Made by a program: the position numbers and the translations under genes. From Henckelia pumila (lineage: Eukaryota > Streptophyta > Magnoliopsida > Lamiales > Gesneriaceae): DNA of 64,000 nucleotides. Below, in pieces: positions 1 to 11,330 of the stretch (position 1 is the stretch's first letter; every line of letters begins with the position of its first letter). A model generated the notes under the pieces. That model was not told the DNA's origin. It did no database searches and saw nothing but the letters and a program-made list of their open reading frames with translations. The stretch is from positions 50,753,905 to 50,817,904 of the forward strand of contig NC_133121.1 in the NCBI RefSeq assembly GCF_033568475.1, given 5' to 3'.

Positions 1-369
1 TCTGAGAAGAAGCCTTTGGCTTCTTGGCTTGGGCCATGGCTCGGGCTGAGCCATGGTGGGTTAGGACCGCCCAGACGTGGGCTACGTCTGGGTGGCGGCG
101 CTCCGGCCAGGGGCGGCCGAAGCTGGCCGGCAGCAGGCCAAGAAGGCCTGCTGCTCGCGGCCGAGAGAGGAAGAGGGGGGGGAATCGAGTTTGGGGTTTG
201 GAGGTTGCTGGGTCGGGTCTGGGTGTTCCGGGTCGGGTCTGTAGGGTATTGGGTCGGGTCAAGTGAGTCCGGGTCCAGGTTAGGTGGGCCGGGCTCGAGT
301 ATTTTTTAATTTTAAAGTGTTTAATGTTTTAATTAGTTTTTGGACCAATTAATTTGAAATAAAACTATT

Positions 370-612
370 TGGGCCTCCAAATAATTTTATTTGGGCTTTC
401 AAAATTATTTTTAAGTTAGCCCGATGATTTTTATGGGCTTGTGGGCCCATAGGAATTTTTGGGCCAATCAGTGATTTTATTGGGCCAATCCAGGAATTTT
501 TATGAATTAATTAGTTATTGGGCCTAAATATTTTTATTTAATCCCAATAACATTTAAGTATTTTATTTTAGTAAAAATTATAATTTTTAAAATTATTTAT
601 TAATTATGGGCT
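370..612 (+). promoter_or_regulatory. Cluster of TGGGCC/TGGGCT (site II-like) motifs in the LTR
   Basis: Eight TGGGCY hexamers lie at about 370, 392, 434, 442, 460, 481, 519 and 607, all in the same orientation. TGGGCY (site II) boxes are TCP-factor binding sites in promoters of plant growth-related genes. The cluster is conserved in the 3' LTR. A regulatory role is inference. Confidence 0.4.
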
Positions 613-887
613 TTAAGTTAGTTAATGGACTTTAAGTCAGTTAAGGGGTTTAGTAGAGAGACCAGCAGTCTGGACCAACCCATGAAAAATAAATAAGTCC
701 GGAATATATATTTAATTATTTTATGCATAAAGTTTATATTTTAAGTATAAGTATATTTATTATAAAAATAAATTAAATATATATTACGGACATATTTTCA
801 GTGCATGCATTCATGAAATTTCTTATGTATATAATTATGTAAATGATGAGCAATAAAATATTTTGGTGGAAATTGAAGTATGTGTGA

Positions 888-992
888 CATAGGGGTGGTT
901 TTCCACCATATGATTCGGTAGTTTTACTACCATAGGGGTGGTTATCCACCATATGATTCGGTAGTTTACTACCATAGGAGGTGATTTATCAC
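888..992 (+). repeat. Tandem 42-43 bp repeat with hairpin-forming units in the LTR
   Basis: Two full units (888-930 and 931-972) and a decayed partial third (973-992) each begin CATAGGGGTGG. Each carries two small inverted repeats (GGTGG..CCACC and GGTAGT..ACTACC). The same array is at 8345-8449 in the 3' LTR. Confidence 0.85.
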
Positions 993-1589
993 GGCCATCG
1001 TACGTTGGTTCAGGAGACTGATCAGTCGACACATGAGCGTCACACTTACGGATAGGACCATCTTCAGGTTTCAAAAGCATTGCTCAATTATGTTATATAT
1101 GATGATGAAGTAATATGTTTATGATTATGGTTATGATTCAGTTTATGATTCAACAATTTTATTATGTGATGAAAATATTTCCATGCATGCTCATGTACAT
1201 GTATATGTATTAGTAATTATGTGATGCATTATTTTTAACCTTGTTATAAAGGATTAGACATGTTGTGCCCCTAGGCTCACTACGCTTATATGGTGCAGGT
1301 GAACATGATGACGTTTATGTAGCTCCTACCGGTGGTGAGGACTTATGAGTTCACGGAGCAGTGGACCCCGTGACCGTCGCAGCTATTTAGTTTATTATGT
1401 TGAATTTTGAAACATGTTTTATTTTAAATTGATGCATGAAACATTTTAAGGATTTATTTATTTAATATTTTTCAGGTTATTTAAGAAAAAGTATGTTATT
1501 TTTATATACATATATGTATGGGCATGTATGTATAGTAGTATTATTTTTAAAAAAAAAATTTCGCATTTATTAGTAGTAGGTGTTTCATT

Positions 1590-1601
1590 TGGTATCAGAG
1601 C
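1590..1601 (+). other. Primer-binding site, initiator methionine tRNA
   Basis: TGGTATCAGAGC, the standard plant initiator-Met tRNA complement, begins three bases after the LTR terminal CA. Minus-strand DNA synthesis would start here. Confidence 0.95.
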
Positions 1602-1790
1602 GCGGTCCTTGGAGGGTGTCCTACTGCCACGTGAAGCTCAGAAATCCTACTATCGGTCTGTAAGTTTTAATTGTTTTCTTATGATTTATAAGGAGCATAT
1701 GTAATGATTTAAGATTTTCATGTTAGAAAAGTTTTAGAACCCTTAAGTTATGCATTGCGATTTACGTAAAGAAATATGTGGTGGTGCAGA

Positions 1791-4700
1791 ATGCCTCCGA
1801 GACAGGTTAACAGACGCGGGGGACCTCCACCTCCACCTCCGCAGAATCCGCTTGCAGCATTGGAGCAGGCCAATGCGAATATTATGGCTGGGATTACTGC
1901 TTTGTTGGAGCAGCAGGCGGCACGTCCTAGGCTCACACATGATGAGGATGTTGCCGAGCGGTTCCAGAAGAAGAGACCTAAGGAGTTTGTCGGCACCACT
2001 GATCCACTCATTGCTGAGGGGTGGATTCAATCACTGGAGTCCATATTTGACTACATGGGGATCACTGATGCTGACAGGGTGAAGTGTGCAGTGTATATGA
2101 TGAGAGGTGATGTAGCCTCTTGGTGGGAAGGTGCGGTTCGAGGTGTGAATCTACCTACATTGACTTGGATAGAGTTCAGACGCATGTTTTATGCCAAGTA
2201 TTTCACTGAGGATGTGCACAGTCGCATGATCCGGGAGTTTATGAGTCTCCGCCAGGGAGACAAGTCTATGGTGGATTACATCACCCAATTCGAGAGAGGG
2301 TGTCGTTTCGTGCCTCTTATTGCTGACAGTGCGCCGGATAAGTTGAGGCAATTTGTGGATGGTTTGCGGGATGACATCAAGCATGACGTTCGCATGTTGG
2401 ATGTCACTACTTATGAGGCGGCAGTTAGCAGAGCATTACATTCTGAGGAAGGGAGGCGAGAGATGCAGCGAGAGCAGCAGAGTAAGAGGCAGTTTCAGCC
2501 AGGGTATCAGACGGCGACTTCGCAGCCTCCTGCGAAGAAGCCGTATACTGGGCCGTCTAAGGGTCCGAATCAGCAGGGACAGCAGCAGAGGCCCCAGGGG
2601 CGTCAGCCACAGCAGCAGCAGAGGGGCGGGGCCCCTAATACTGGAGGAGTTTCGATCTGCCCGCAGTGTCAGAAGCCGCACATCGGGAAGTGTCTAGTGG
2701 GGTCCAATGTATGCTATGTTTGCAAGGAGCCAGGGCATGTTTCATATAACTGCCCGAAGAGGAAGAACACCACTGGGCGGGTGTTCGTCATGCAGGCTGA
2801 GGAAGCAGACCCAGATACCTCCTTAATCACCGGTATTTCCTAAACTTCTTCTTTTAAGAAATTTTTGGGAATTTACTTCATGATTTTAAATTGCATGAAT
2901 TATCTGTTTGTTTGGTTAGAGTACGATGTTCATTTTATTCGTGTTTAATTAAGAGAAATATTTTGTAACTTGTATTGGGAGAAAAGTAAGTTTAGTATGC
3001 GATTGTTGGGATTTTCTGCGTGCAGGGAGAATTTTAGTGGGAGGAAATTCCACGTTTGCGTTGCTAGATTCAGGAGCCACGCATTCGTTCATCTCCCTAG
3101 AGTTTATCAGGTGGGTAGGCATCAAGCCTGAGGTTGCTGTTATAGGTTACGATGTCACTATGCCATCTGGTCAGATTCTTACTACCACTAGCGTCTGCAG
3201 AGATTTAGAGATGGAGTTACAGGGACATACTATCAGAGCAGATTTTGTGGTTTTACCGTTGACTGGATTCGATCTGATTTTGGGTATGGATTGATTATCA
3301 GTCAACGGAGCAGTGATTGATTTTTGGCAGAGGACAGTGGCAGTGAAACCAGTGGTAGGCGACCAGTTTGTGTTCTATGCATCTTCAAGCAGTGAGATCT
3401 CGCCTGTTATCTCTTATACACGTGCGAGGAAGTTATTGAGACGTGGTTGCCAGGGGTTTCTCGCCAGTGTAGTCACTTTATCAGAACCACCTAGCAGATC
3501 ATTGTCAGATATAAAGGTGGTTTGTGACTTTTCAGATGTCTTTCCGGAGGATGTTTCGGGAGTCCCACCAGCTAGAGAGGTGGAGTTCAGTATTGATCTG
3601 ATACCAGGTACTGTGCCTATCTCTAAGGCACCGTACCGACTTGCTCCTACTGAGATGAAAGAGTTGAAGGAGCAGATTCAAGAGTTGTTGGAGAAGGGCT
3701 TTATTCGTCCTAGCTTTTCTCCTTGGGGAGCTCCAGTGTTGTTTGTGAAGAAAAAGGATGGTAGCATGAGACTTTGTATCGATTACCGAGAGCTCAACAG
3801 GGTCACTGTGAAGAACAAGTATCCACTGCCGAGGATTGAGGATTTGTTCGATCAGTTGCAGGGAGCTTCGGTTTTCTCCAAGATCGATCTGCGATCTGGC
3901 TATCATCAGTTGAGGGTCAGAGATGCAGATGTGACCAAGGCTGCTTTTCGGACACGCTATGGGCATTACGAGTTCTTAGTAATGCCGTTTGGATTGACCA
4001 ATGCTCCAGCGGTCTTCATGGATCTCATGAACCGCGTATTTCAGCCGTACTTAGATCAGTTTATCATAGTCTTTATTGATGATATCTTGATCTACTCGAG
4101 GAGCATTGAGGTGCATAGATAGCACTTGCAGACAGCATTGAAGACTTTGAGGGAGCATCGACTGTATGCAAAATTCAGTAAGTGCGAGTTTTGGCTAGAG
4201 CAGGTGGCATTTCTTGGCCATATAGTTTCGAAAGATGGGATAGCGGTGGATCAGACGAAAGTGCAGGCAGTGCAGGATTGGGGAATTCCGAAGAATGCTT
4301 CAGAGATTCGCAGTTTCTTGGGTTTAGCAGGCTACTACCGGAAGTTCATCAAGAGTTTTTCTTCTATTGCAGTACCCTTGACTTCCTTGACCAAGAAAAA
4401 TGCGAAGTTTATATGGAGTTCAGACTGTCAGAGGAGCTTCGATCGGCTTAAGGAAGCACTCACATCTGCGCCAGTGTTGGCGATGCCTGTTCCACATGAG
4501 TTAGTGGTTTACACGGACGCGTCTAAGCTTGGGTTGGGTGCCGTATTGATGCAGAGTGACCGAGTCATTGCCTATGCGTCGAGACAGTTGAAGATTCATG
4601 AGCAGAACTATCCGACGCATGACTTGGAGCTAGCAGCAGTGGTTTTTGCTTTGAAAATCTGGAGGCACTATCTGTATGGTGAGAAGTGCAAGATTTTCAC

Positions 4701-6396
4701 AAACCACAAGAGTCTCAAGTACTTCTTCACACAGAAGGAGTTGAACATGAGACAGCGCCGATGGTTGGAATTAGTTAAGGATTATGACTGTGACATTAGC
4801 TACCATCCGGGTAAGGCTAATGTAGTGGCTGATGCGTTGAGTCGGAAGACTTCAGTGGTATCATGTGTGACAGTTCAGTTGCCACTTCGGGAGGAGATTC
4901 AGAGATTCGAGCTGGAGTTGTACTCGAGCGGTCAGGAACCAAGTTTGGCAGTGTTAGTGGTACAACCGAATCTTCGGAATCGTATCAGAGTTGGACAGCC
5001 TGCAGATGAGGAGTTGCAGCGATTGAGGCAGAGAGATGAAGCCAAGGGCGGGCTTCTCTATACAGTTGTTGATAGTATCGTTCAGTACCGTGGTCGTATG
5101 TGGGTACCGAACGTTGATCAGTTGAGGATTGAGATCTTGACAGAGGCTCATATATCTCCGTATTCCATTCACCCCGGAAGTACGAAGATGTATAGAGATT
5201 TGCAGTCATTGTATTTGTGGCCCGGCATGAAGAGAGATATTGGCCGATTTTTATCAGAGTGCTTGACTTGTCAGCAGGTCAAGGCAGAGCACCAGCGTCC
5301 TACAGGGTTACTTAAGCCTCTACCCATTCCGGAGTGGAAGTGGGAGAACATCACGATGGACTTTGTAGTTGGCCTTCCGAGGAGTACTAGAGGATGTACA
5401 GCTATTTGGATGATCGTGGATAGACTCACCAAGTCAGCTCATTTCTTGCCGGTGAGGACTACTTACTCATTGACGCAGTATGCAGAGCTTTACATCAAGG
5501 AGATTGTTAGACTGCATGGCATACCAGTGTCGATAGTATCGGACAGAGATCCGAGATTTACCTCTGCATTCTGGAAGAGTTTGCACATAGCTTTGGGGAC
5601 TCGGCTATTATTCAGTACAGTGTACCATCCCCAGACAGATGGTCAGTCGGAGAGGGTGATCCAGATTCTTGAGGATCTACTGAGAGCTTGTGTCATTGAT
5701 TTTCAGGGCTCTTGGGAGACTAGACTGCCATTAGTGGAGTTTACCTATAACAACAGTTTTCAGTCGTCTATAGGTATGACTCCTTATGCAGCTCTCTACG
5801 GGAGGAGATGTAGATCGCCAGTGCATTGGGATGAGTTTGGCGAGAGGATTTTACTTGGTCCTGAGATTGTACAGCAGACTGCCGATATTGTGACACAGAT
5901 ACGGGATCGTATGAGGACAGCTCAGAGTCGTCAGAAGAGTTATGCTGATACTCAACGACGAGATCTTGGGTTTGTAGTTGGTGATCATGTGTTTTTGAAA
6001 GTATCACCTATGAAAGGGGTGATGAGATTTGGTCGTAGAGGCAAGTTGAATCCGAGATATATTGGGTCATTTGAGATCTTGGAGAGAGTTGGGACTTTGG
6101 CATACCGTTTAGCACTACCGCCAGGGCTTGCAGCAGTGCACAACGTTTTCCATGTATCCATGCTTCGGAGATACATCTCTAATCCGACGCATGTGTTGGA
6201 TTACGAGCCCTTGCAGTTAGCACCAGATCTAGCATTTGAGGAGAGACCTGTTCGGATCTTAGCCAGAGAGGAGCGGAGATTGAGGACGCGGGTCATACCG
6301 ATGGTCAAAGTCCAGTGGCAGAATCATTCAGAGGAGGAAGCCACTTGGAAGACCGAGGCAGACATTAGGACTCGCTACCCGGAGTTATTCGAGTAA
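1791..6396 (+). pseudogene. gag-pol polyprotein, split by a probable intron and two nonsense codons
   Basis: Start ATG 1791 (MPPRQ), chosen because the gag N-terminus follows directly. Gag has a proline run, the retrotransposon gag core and zinc-knuckle cysteines (CYVCKEPGHVSYNC near 2710-2752). Protease has LLDSGATHSF near 3061. RT has FIDDILIYS near 4074, RNase H has VYTDAS near 4507, and integrase has an HHCC region plus catalytic core to about 5800. The C-terminus (about 6300-6393) looks like a chromodomain. Removing 2833-3025 joins gag to pol in frame: 1042+3371 nt = 1471 codons including the stop. Premature stops are TGA 3292-3294 (family has Trp) and TAG 4120-4122 (likely from CAG). 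Without splicing, gag ends at TAA 2841-2843. Confidence 0.9.
2833..3025 (+). other. Candidate spliceosomal intron between gag and protease
   Basis: This 193-bp AT-rich segment interrupts an otherwise GC-richer coding region. It starts GTATTT and ends TTTTCTGCGTGCAG. Excision joins G(2832) with GG(3026-3027) to give continuous ITGRILVGG, the sequence expected between Gag and protease in this family. Unspliced RNA stops eight to ten bases into the segment, so splicing could set the Gag to Gag-Pol ratio. Splicing itself has not been observed. Confidence 0.65.
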
Positions 6397-6428
6397 GCAC
6401 TTTAATTTTGAGGACGAAATTCAATTTA

Positions 6429-6441
6429 ATAGGGGGAGAAT
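6429..6441 (+). other. Polypurine tract
   Basis: A purine run AGGGGGAGAA directly precedes the TG that opens the 3' LTR. It is the plus-strand priming site. Confidence 0.85.
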
Positions 6442-9045
6442 TGTAACACCCGAAAATTTTAATACGTAAATTTGCATGCATAATTAAGGAAAATGATTAT
6501 TTAAAATTTATATTTGGGTTAAATGACATTTATGTGTTATTATGTGAATTATATGCATGATTTAATTTATTTTAGCATTTAACCCGCTATTTTAGAATTT
6601 TTAGATTTTTAAGGAATTATTGGTTTTGATCGCGTAGACGGGACCGTGGACGGACGAGATACCAAAATTCTTAGCCAAAAATATTTTATGAGTTTTATGA
6701 GCCTTAGAATAATATTTTAAGATATTTTGTCAAGAAAATTTTAGTATTTAGTTATATATTTATTTAATAATTGATTTTTGGCCAAAATAAGTCATTTTAT
6801 GAACTTTTATTAATTTTTAAAAATCCTCTATATTATAATTTCGAGATTTTTGATTTGTTATCAGATTGTTAATATTTTAGGAGCTTAAAATTTTTATCTT
6901 TAAGGTATAATATCTATATATTGATTTAATGGGATTTTAAACCTATTATCTACTCAAATTTAAACCTAAACTAAATCCCTATGACCGATTAAAAAAAAAC
7001 CATCAGCCGCCTCCAACCCCTTTCTTCAACCTTGTTCACGCTTTATTCAGCAAAAAACACCCATAGTCGATCAAACCAAGCTTCATCTTTGAAGATTTTG
7101 GTCCGTTCGTCGTCCCGGAGACCCGTAAACGCATCAACTCTCGTCAAATAAATTCAAGGCATGTCTAAATCCTTCTCTTGGCCACCATATAAGCTATTAA
7201 TCATGCATGATGGTTTTTATTTCAGAATTTATCAGGAACTTTTCGTTTTATGCAAGAATGTATGATTTGATGCATGTTTGTTGATGGTTTCAGTCATGAT
7301 TCACGTTTTCTTGTTGCATGGTTCAGTCCAGAGGCTAGGGCTCAAGTCAGAGGTGGGCTAGGGTCCTAGGAAGCGAGCCATGATCGGATTACAGGGGCTG
7401 GAGTCGGCTAGGTTCAGGTCTAGGGTCGAGTTGGTCAAAGAGCTGCAGTTTAGGGTTTCTGAAAAGAAGCCTTCGGCTTCTTGGCTTGGGCCATGGCTCG
7501 GGCTGAGCCATGGTGGGTTAGGACCGCCCAGACGTGGGCTACGTGTGGGCGGTGGCGCTCCAGCCAGGGGCAGCCGGAGCTGGCCAGCAGCAGGCCAAGA
7601 AGGCCTGCTGCTCGCGGCCGAGAGAGGAAGAGGGGGGGGAATCGGGTTTGGGGTTTGGAGGTTGCTGGGTCGGGTCTGGATGGTCCGGGTCGGGTCTGTA
7701 GGGTAGTGGGTTGGGTCAAGTGAGTCCGAGTCTGGTTTAGGTGGGCCGGGCTCGAGTATTTTTTAATTTTAAAGTGTTTAATGTTTTAATTGGTTTTTGG
7801 ACCAATTAATTTGAAATAAAATTATTTGGGCCTCCAAATAATTTTATTTGGGCTTTTAAAATTATTTTTAAGTTAGCCCGATGATTTTTATGGGCTTGTG
7901 GGCCCATAAGAATTTTTGGGCCAGTCAGTGATTTTATTGGGCCAGTCCAGGAATTTTTATGAATTAATTAGTTATTGGGCCTAAATATTTTTATTTAAGC
8001 CCAATAACATTTAAGTATTTTATTTTAGTAAAAATTATAATTTTTAAAATTATTTATTAATTATGGGCTTTAAGTTAGTTAATGGACTTTAAGTCAGTTA
8101 AGGGGTTTAGTAGAGAGACCAGCAGTCTGGACCAACCCATGAAAAATAAATAAGTCCGGAATATATATTTAATTATTTTATGCATAAAGTTTATATTTTA
8201 AGTACAAGTATATTTATTATGAAAATAAATTAAATATATATTACGGACATATTTTCAGTGCATGCATTCATGAAATTTCTTATGTATATAATTATGTAAA
8301 TGATGAGCAATAAAATATTTTGGTGGAAATTGAAGTATGTGTGACATAGGGGTGGTTTTTCACCATATGATTCGGTAGTTTTACTACCATAGGGGTGGTT
8401 ATCCACCATATGATTCGGTAGTTTACTACCATAGGAGGTGATTTATCACCGCCATCGTACGTTGGTTCAGGAGATTGATCAGTCGATACATGAGCGTCAC
8501 ACATACGGATAGGACCATCTTCAGGTTTCATAAACATTGCTCAATTATGTTATATATGATGATGAAGTAATATGTTTATGATTATGGTTATGATTCAGTT
8601 TATGATTCAGCAGTTTTATTATGTGATGAAAATATTTTCATGCATGCTCATGTACATGTATATGTATTAGTAATTATGTGATGCATTATTTTTAACCTTG
8701 TTATAAAGGATTAGACATGTTGAGCCCCTAGGCTCACTACGCTTATATGGTGCAGGTGAGCATGATGACGTTTATGTAGCTCCTACCGGTGGTGAGGACT
8801 TATGAGCTCACGGAGCAGTGGACCCCGTGACCGTCGCAGCTATTTAGTTTATTATGTTGAATTTTGAAACATGTTTTATTTTAAATTGATGCATGAAACA
8901 TTTTTAAGGATTTATTTATTTAATATTTTTCAGGTTATTTAAGAAAAAGTATGTTATTTTTATATACATATATGTATGGGCATGTATGTATAGTAGTATT
9001 ATTTTAAAAAAAAAATTTCCGCATTTATTAGTAGTAGGTGTTTCA
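6442..9045 (+). repeat. 3' LTR, full length (2604 bp)
   Basis: It runs from TGTAACACCC after the polypurine tract to GTGTTTCA, matching the 5' LTR end. It contains the same hairpins (7464-7482, 7491-7513), TGGGCY cluster and 42-43 bp tandem repeat as the 5' copy. Reading frames near 7380-7723 on both strands are composition-driven and have no recognisable domain. Confidence 0.93.
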
Positions 9046-9630
9046 TTATGTGTTTGCATGGTTTATTTGGTTATATGACATGATTTTATCTTCATATATT
9101 ATGATATGTTTTTATGCTGCATGCATGATCATCTTGAGCTTGTATCCTTGTGATATCCTGTAGTATGGTGTTTATCCTATCTTGTTAATGGATGGTTGGA
9201 CACTAGGACTTGTGTCGGGTCACCATCAGTTGGATATGTAGGTCACCTCCTGATGAGATGGCACAACGTGCTACCTACCCAGGGCCCTAGTTTGTTTTCT
9301 TCACCCTCGTGTCTTGGTATCCAGATCACTTGCATTCATGCTCATATAATATGTGTATACTCATACTCTCGTGTTGAGCGTTTTATGCTCACGTCCTCGT
9401 ACTGTTGTTTTTTGACACCTCATTCGATGAGGCAGTTGCAAGTAGTTTTCCTGAGGATTTGGAGATTAGGTGGTAACCAAGACAGGATTGCAGGGTTGAC
9501 CACTAGATTATACCATGCTGGTATTAAGTTATTTAGTTTCCGCAGTTTATCTCTGATTATATTTGATTATTGTTTAAATTGCATGCCTAAGTTTTCTGAT
9601 TATTAGGTGATCACGGTGCGGGTCACTACA
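9046..9630 (+). repeat. Fragment of an older Gypsy LTR (host of the element above)
   Basis: The sequence resumes directly after the 3' LTR and resembles the U5 part of the LTRs at 51545-52230 and, in reverse, 16850-17647 (shared phrase around GTATACTC..CTCGTGTTGAGCG, then ACGTCCTCGT). It ends with GGGTCACTACA, a usual LTR end of this group. The 136-residue open frame inside has no domain. Confidence 0.65.
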
Positions 9631-9995
9631 TTACACAACATATAATTCAAATTGCAAGTGATTAACATACAGAATTTACCACTCACATTGAACAAAAACT
9701 TTGTCAGGAAGCATTTTGAAAAATTGCTCGACCCTATATTTCCAATCTAAGGAACTGCAGTTAACATGAAGTTAAGAAAAATACAATTTGGTCCCATAAA
9801 ATCCATGCTCTACTAACCCTATTCTGCATCAAGACGTACTATAAATATGTATTTTTAAGAGTAGAAATAATCTGCAACTAACCAATTCCAAGTGGTCTCA
9901 TATAGGCATGTTGTGTGTAACCCTGAGACTTGTCAGCAATCTTGCAGTATGGATACAAACAGTATGATTTGAGTGAAACTGAAAAATTAAACGTT
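9631..9995. other. No gene seen
   Basis: Low-complexity AT-rich sequence between the old LTR and the U-box fragment. I see no coding or repeat signal. Confidence 0.5.
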
Positions 9996-10462
9996 TTAAG
10001 AAAACATCCAAACATCGTAATGTGTCCTCAAAATCTCCCTCACCTTATCCTTCGTATGCGCTTCGTGATCAGCCTGCATCAGCAGGCAAAGCTTCGACAT
10101 GATCCCAGCACTCTCCAGTTCTTGGATTACCCCATTCGTTCTAGAGTACATGCAAATCTGCCAGATTATTCTAACTACTCGATCATCCACCGCCGAAGAA
10201 ACCTTCAAACCTCCTCGTGACAACCGCGAAACCCAATGCGTGATTTAGGAGCTGAGCCCGACCGTCTGCGCTCGATCACAAGTGACATAAGATTCCCAAA
10301 ACAAGTTCCGTCGTTTTCTTGTTCGTTTTCCTGAGTTCAACGTCGATCAACCAAGAAACCGCGCCCGATTCCACCATGATCACGCGGTATCTTCCCTAGG
10401 GGCAAGAATCGAGCAAGGCGTGAAGAAGAGCAGTCGTGCCCTGTTGGCAGAAAAAGTTGCTG
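9996..10462 (-). pseudogene. U-box/ARM-repeat E3 ubiquitin ligase (plant PUB type), C-terminal remnant
   Basis: On the minus strand, pieces in two frames read as the C-terminal ARM repeats of a plant U-box E3 ligase: QQGTTALLHALLDSCP, then ADGRAQLLNHALGFAVVT, then SRGGLKVSSAVDDRVVRII and MSKLCLLMQAD up to REILRTH. The functional family ubiquitinates stress-signalling proteins in the cytosol. Here there is a TAG at 10396-10398 (in place of the Trp expected after CP), a TGA at 10276-10278, a frameshift near 10220, and no U-box. It is therefore a dead fragment. The assignment rests on family recall of the ARM motifs; the exact PUB subgroup is uncertain. Confidence 0.75.
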
Positions 10463-10938
10463 CCAAAACCAGCCAGTTCTAAGAATTTCACCAGAAAAAG
10501 CAAAATAAAATTTTCCCATGAAATTTTCACAAACTAGATTCACTTTACAGATTAATGGTTTACTTAATAAACATTGCAGAACATCTGTAAAGCCCAACCC
10601 CTAACCTTACTCATCCTCTAATTCGAAGATAAAAAGTTGGGCGATTAGGGTTAGAGCGCAGACGATGTCAAGATGAAGAGAAATCATAGTAATATGCGAT
10701 GATCCGTTGATTTCCGAGAATCTGCGATGGATTTGGGGAAAAAATTCAGCAACAAATTAGGGATTAAAGATGGGTGAAAGAGGCTGGACTGTTCTTTAGA
10801 ATGGGTTGGGTCCGATTCCTAAATGGATGGGTTAATTTGAAAGTGGGTCGATCCGTCTCACGTATATTGATTCGTGAGATGGTCTCACGAGAGTATTACT
10901 CTTTGACTATTAGTCAATAATAATGGGCCTATATATAA
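10463..10938. other. Intergenic; short GTCTCACG/CGTGAGAC palindromes near 10855-10892
   Basis: No coding signal beyond the U-box fragment. Around 10855-10892 the words GTCTCACG, CGTGAGAT and GTCTCACG alternate with short spacers and can fold into small hairpins. This looks like a piece of a dispersed repeat, but I cannot assign it. Confidence 0.4.
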
Positions 10939-11277
10939 GGCTCAATTTGGTTTGAGTGATAAGTTAGATAATATATGGATTAGTAATGTAATGTAAATAA
11001 AATAAATAAGAAATGATAGTTAATTTAATTTTTAATTTGATTTGATTGGTTAAATTTTATATATAAATGATAAATTACCATTTTGTTCTTTTAATAATAA
11101 ATAAAATATGAATAATATTATTTATAAGGGGTAATATAGTAATTTCAATTTAATTATTTGATTGATGTAAAATAAATAATTAATAGATGAATAAATAATT
11201 TATCAAAAAAAACATAATATTGAATAAAATAAATTATACTGAGATTAAAATAATAATATAATAATACCAAACGAACC
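10939..11277. mobile_element. Tourist/PIF-like MITE
   Basis: A 339-bp AT-rich segment with imperfect terminal inverted repeats (left GGCTCAATTTGGT, right reverse complement GGTTCGTTTGGT) flanked on both sides by ATAA. The GGNTC..TTTGGT terminus and TAA-type target duplication are typical of Tourist/Harbinger MITEs. It has no ORF and lies just upstream of the MLN51-like promoter. Confidence 0.55.
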
Positions 11278-11330
11278 ATAAGTCCAACCAATTAATTAAT
11301 TATTAAATATTGAAATCCCATAAAAACCCT

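Larger units (their letters stand above)
1..1587 (+). repeat. 5' LTR (truncated by window start)
   Basis: This matches 7458-9045 of the 3' LTR almost base for base and ends at a CA three bases before the PBS. It contains a GC-rich first 300 bp that is open in several frames but is not coding, two perfect short hairpins (7-25 and 34-56), a cluster of TGGGCC/T motifs (370-612) and a 42-43 bp tandem repeat (888-992). Confidence 0.93.
1..9045 (+). mobile_element. Ty3/Gypsy LTR retrotransposon, Tekay/Del-like chromovirus (5' end outside window)
   Basis: The order seen is 5' LTR, initiator-Met PBS, gag, protease, RT, RNase H, integrase, a chromodomain-like C-terminus, polypurine tract and 3' LTR, the canonical Ty3/Gypsy order. 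The two LTRs align without large gaps and differ by roughly a few percent by eye, so the insertion is fairly recent. About 1.0 kb of the 5' LTR lies before the window. The element is inserted in an older LTR that continues at 9046. Two in-frame stops and the need for splicing mean this copy is probably not autonomous as it stands. The target-site duplication cannot be checked because the left flank is absent. Confidence 0.93.

Noticed and set aside
16..309. Overlapping open frames in the GC-rich LTR segment (also 7380-7723, both strands)
   Set aside because: All frames are open because of base composition, the translations are Gly/Arg/Trp-rich without domains, and the two LTR copies change the peptide freely.
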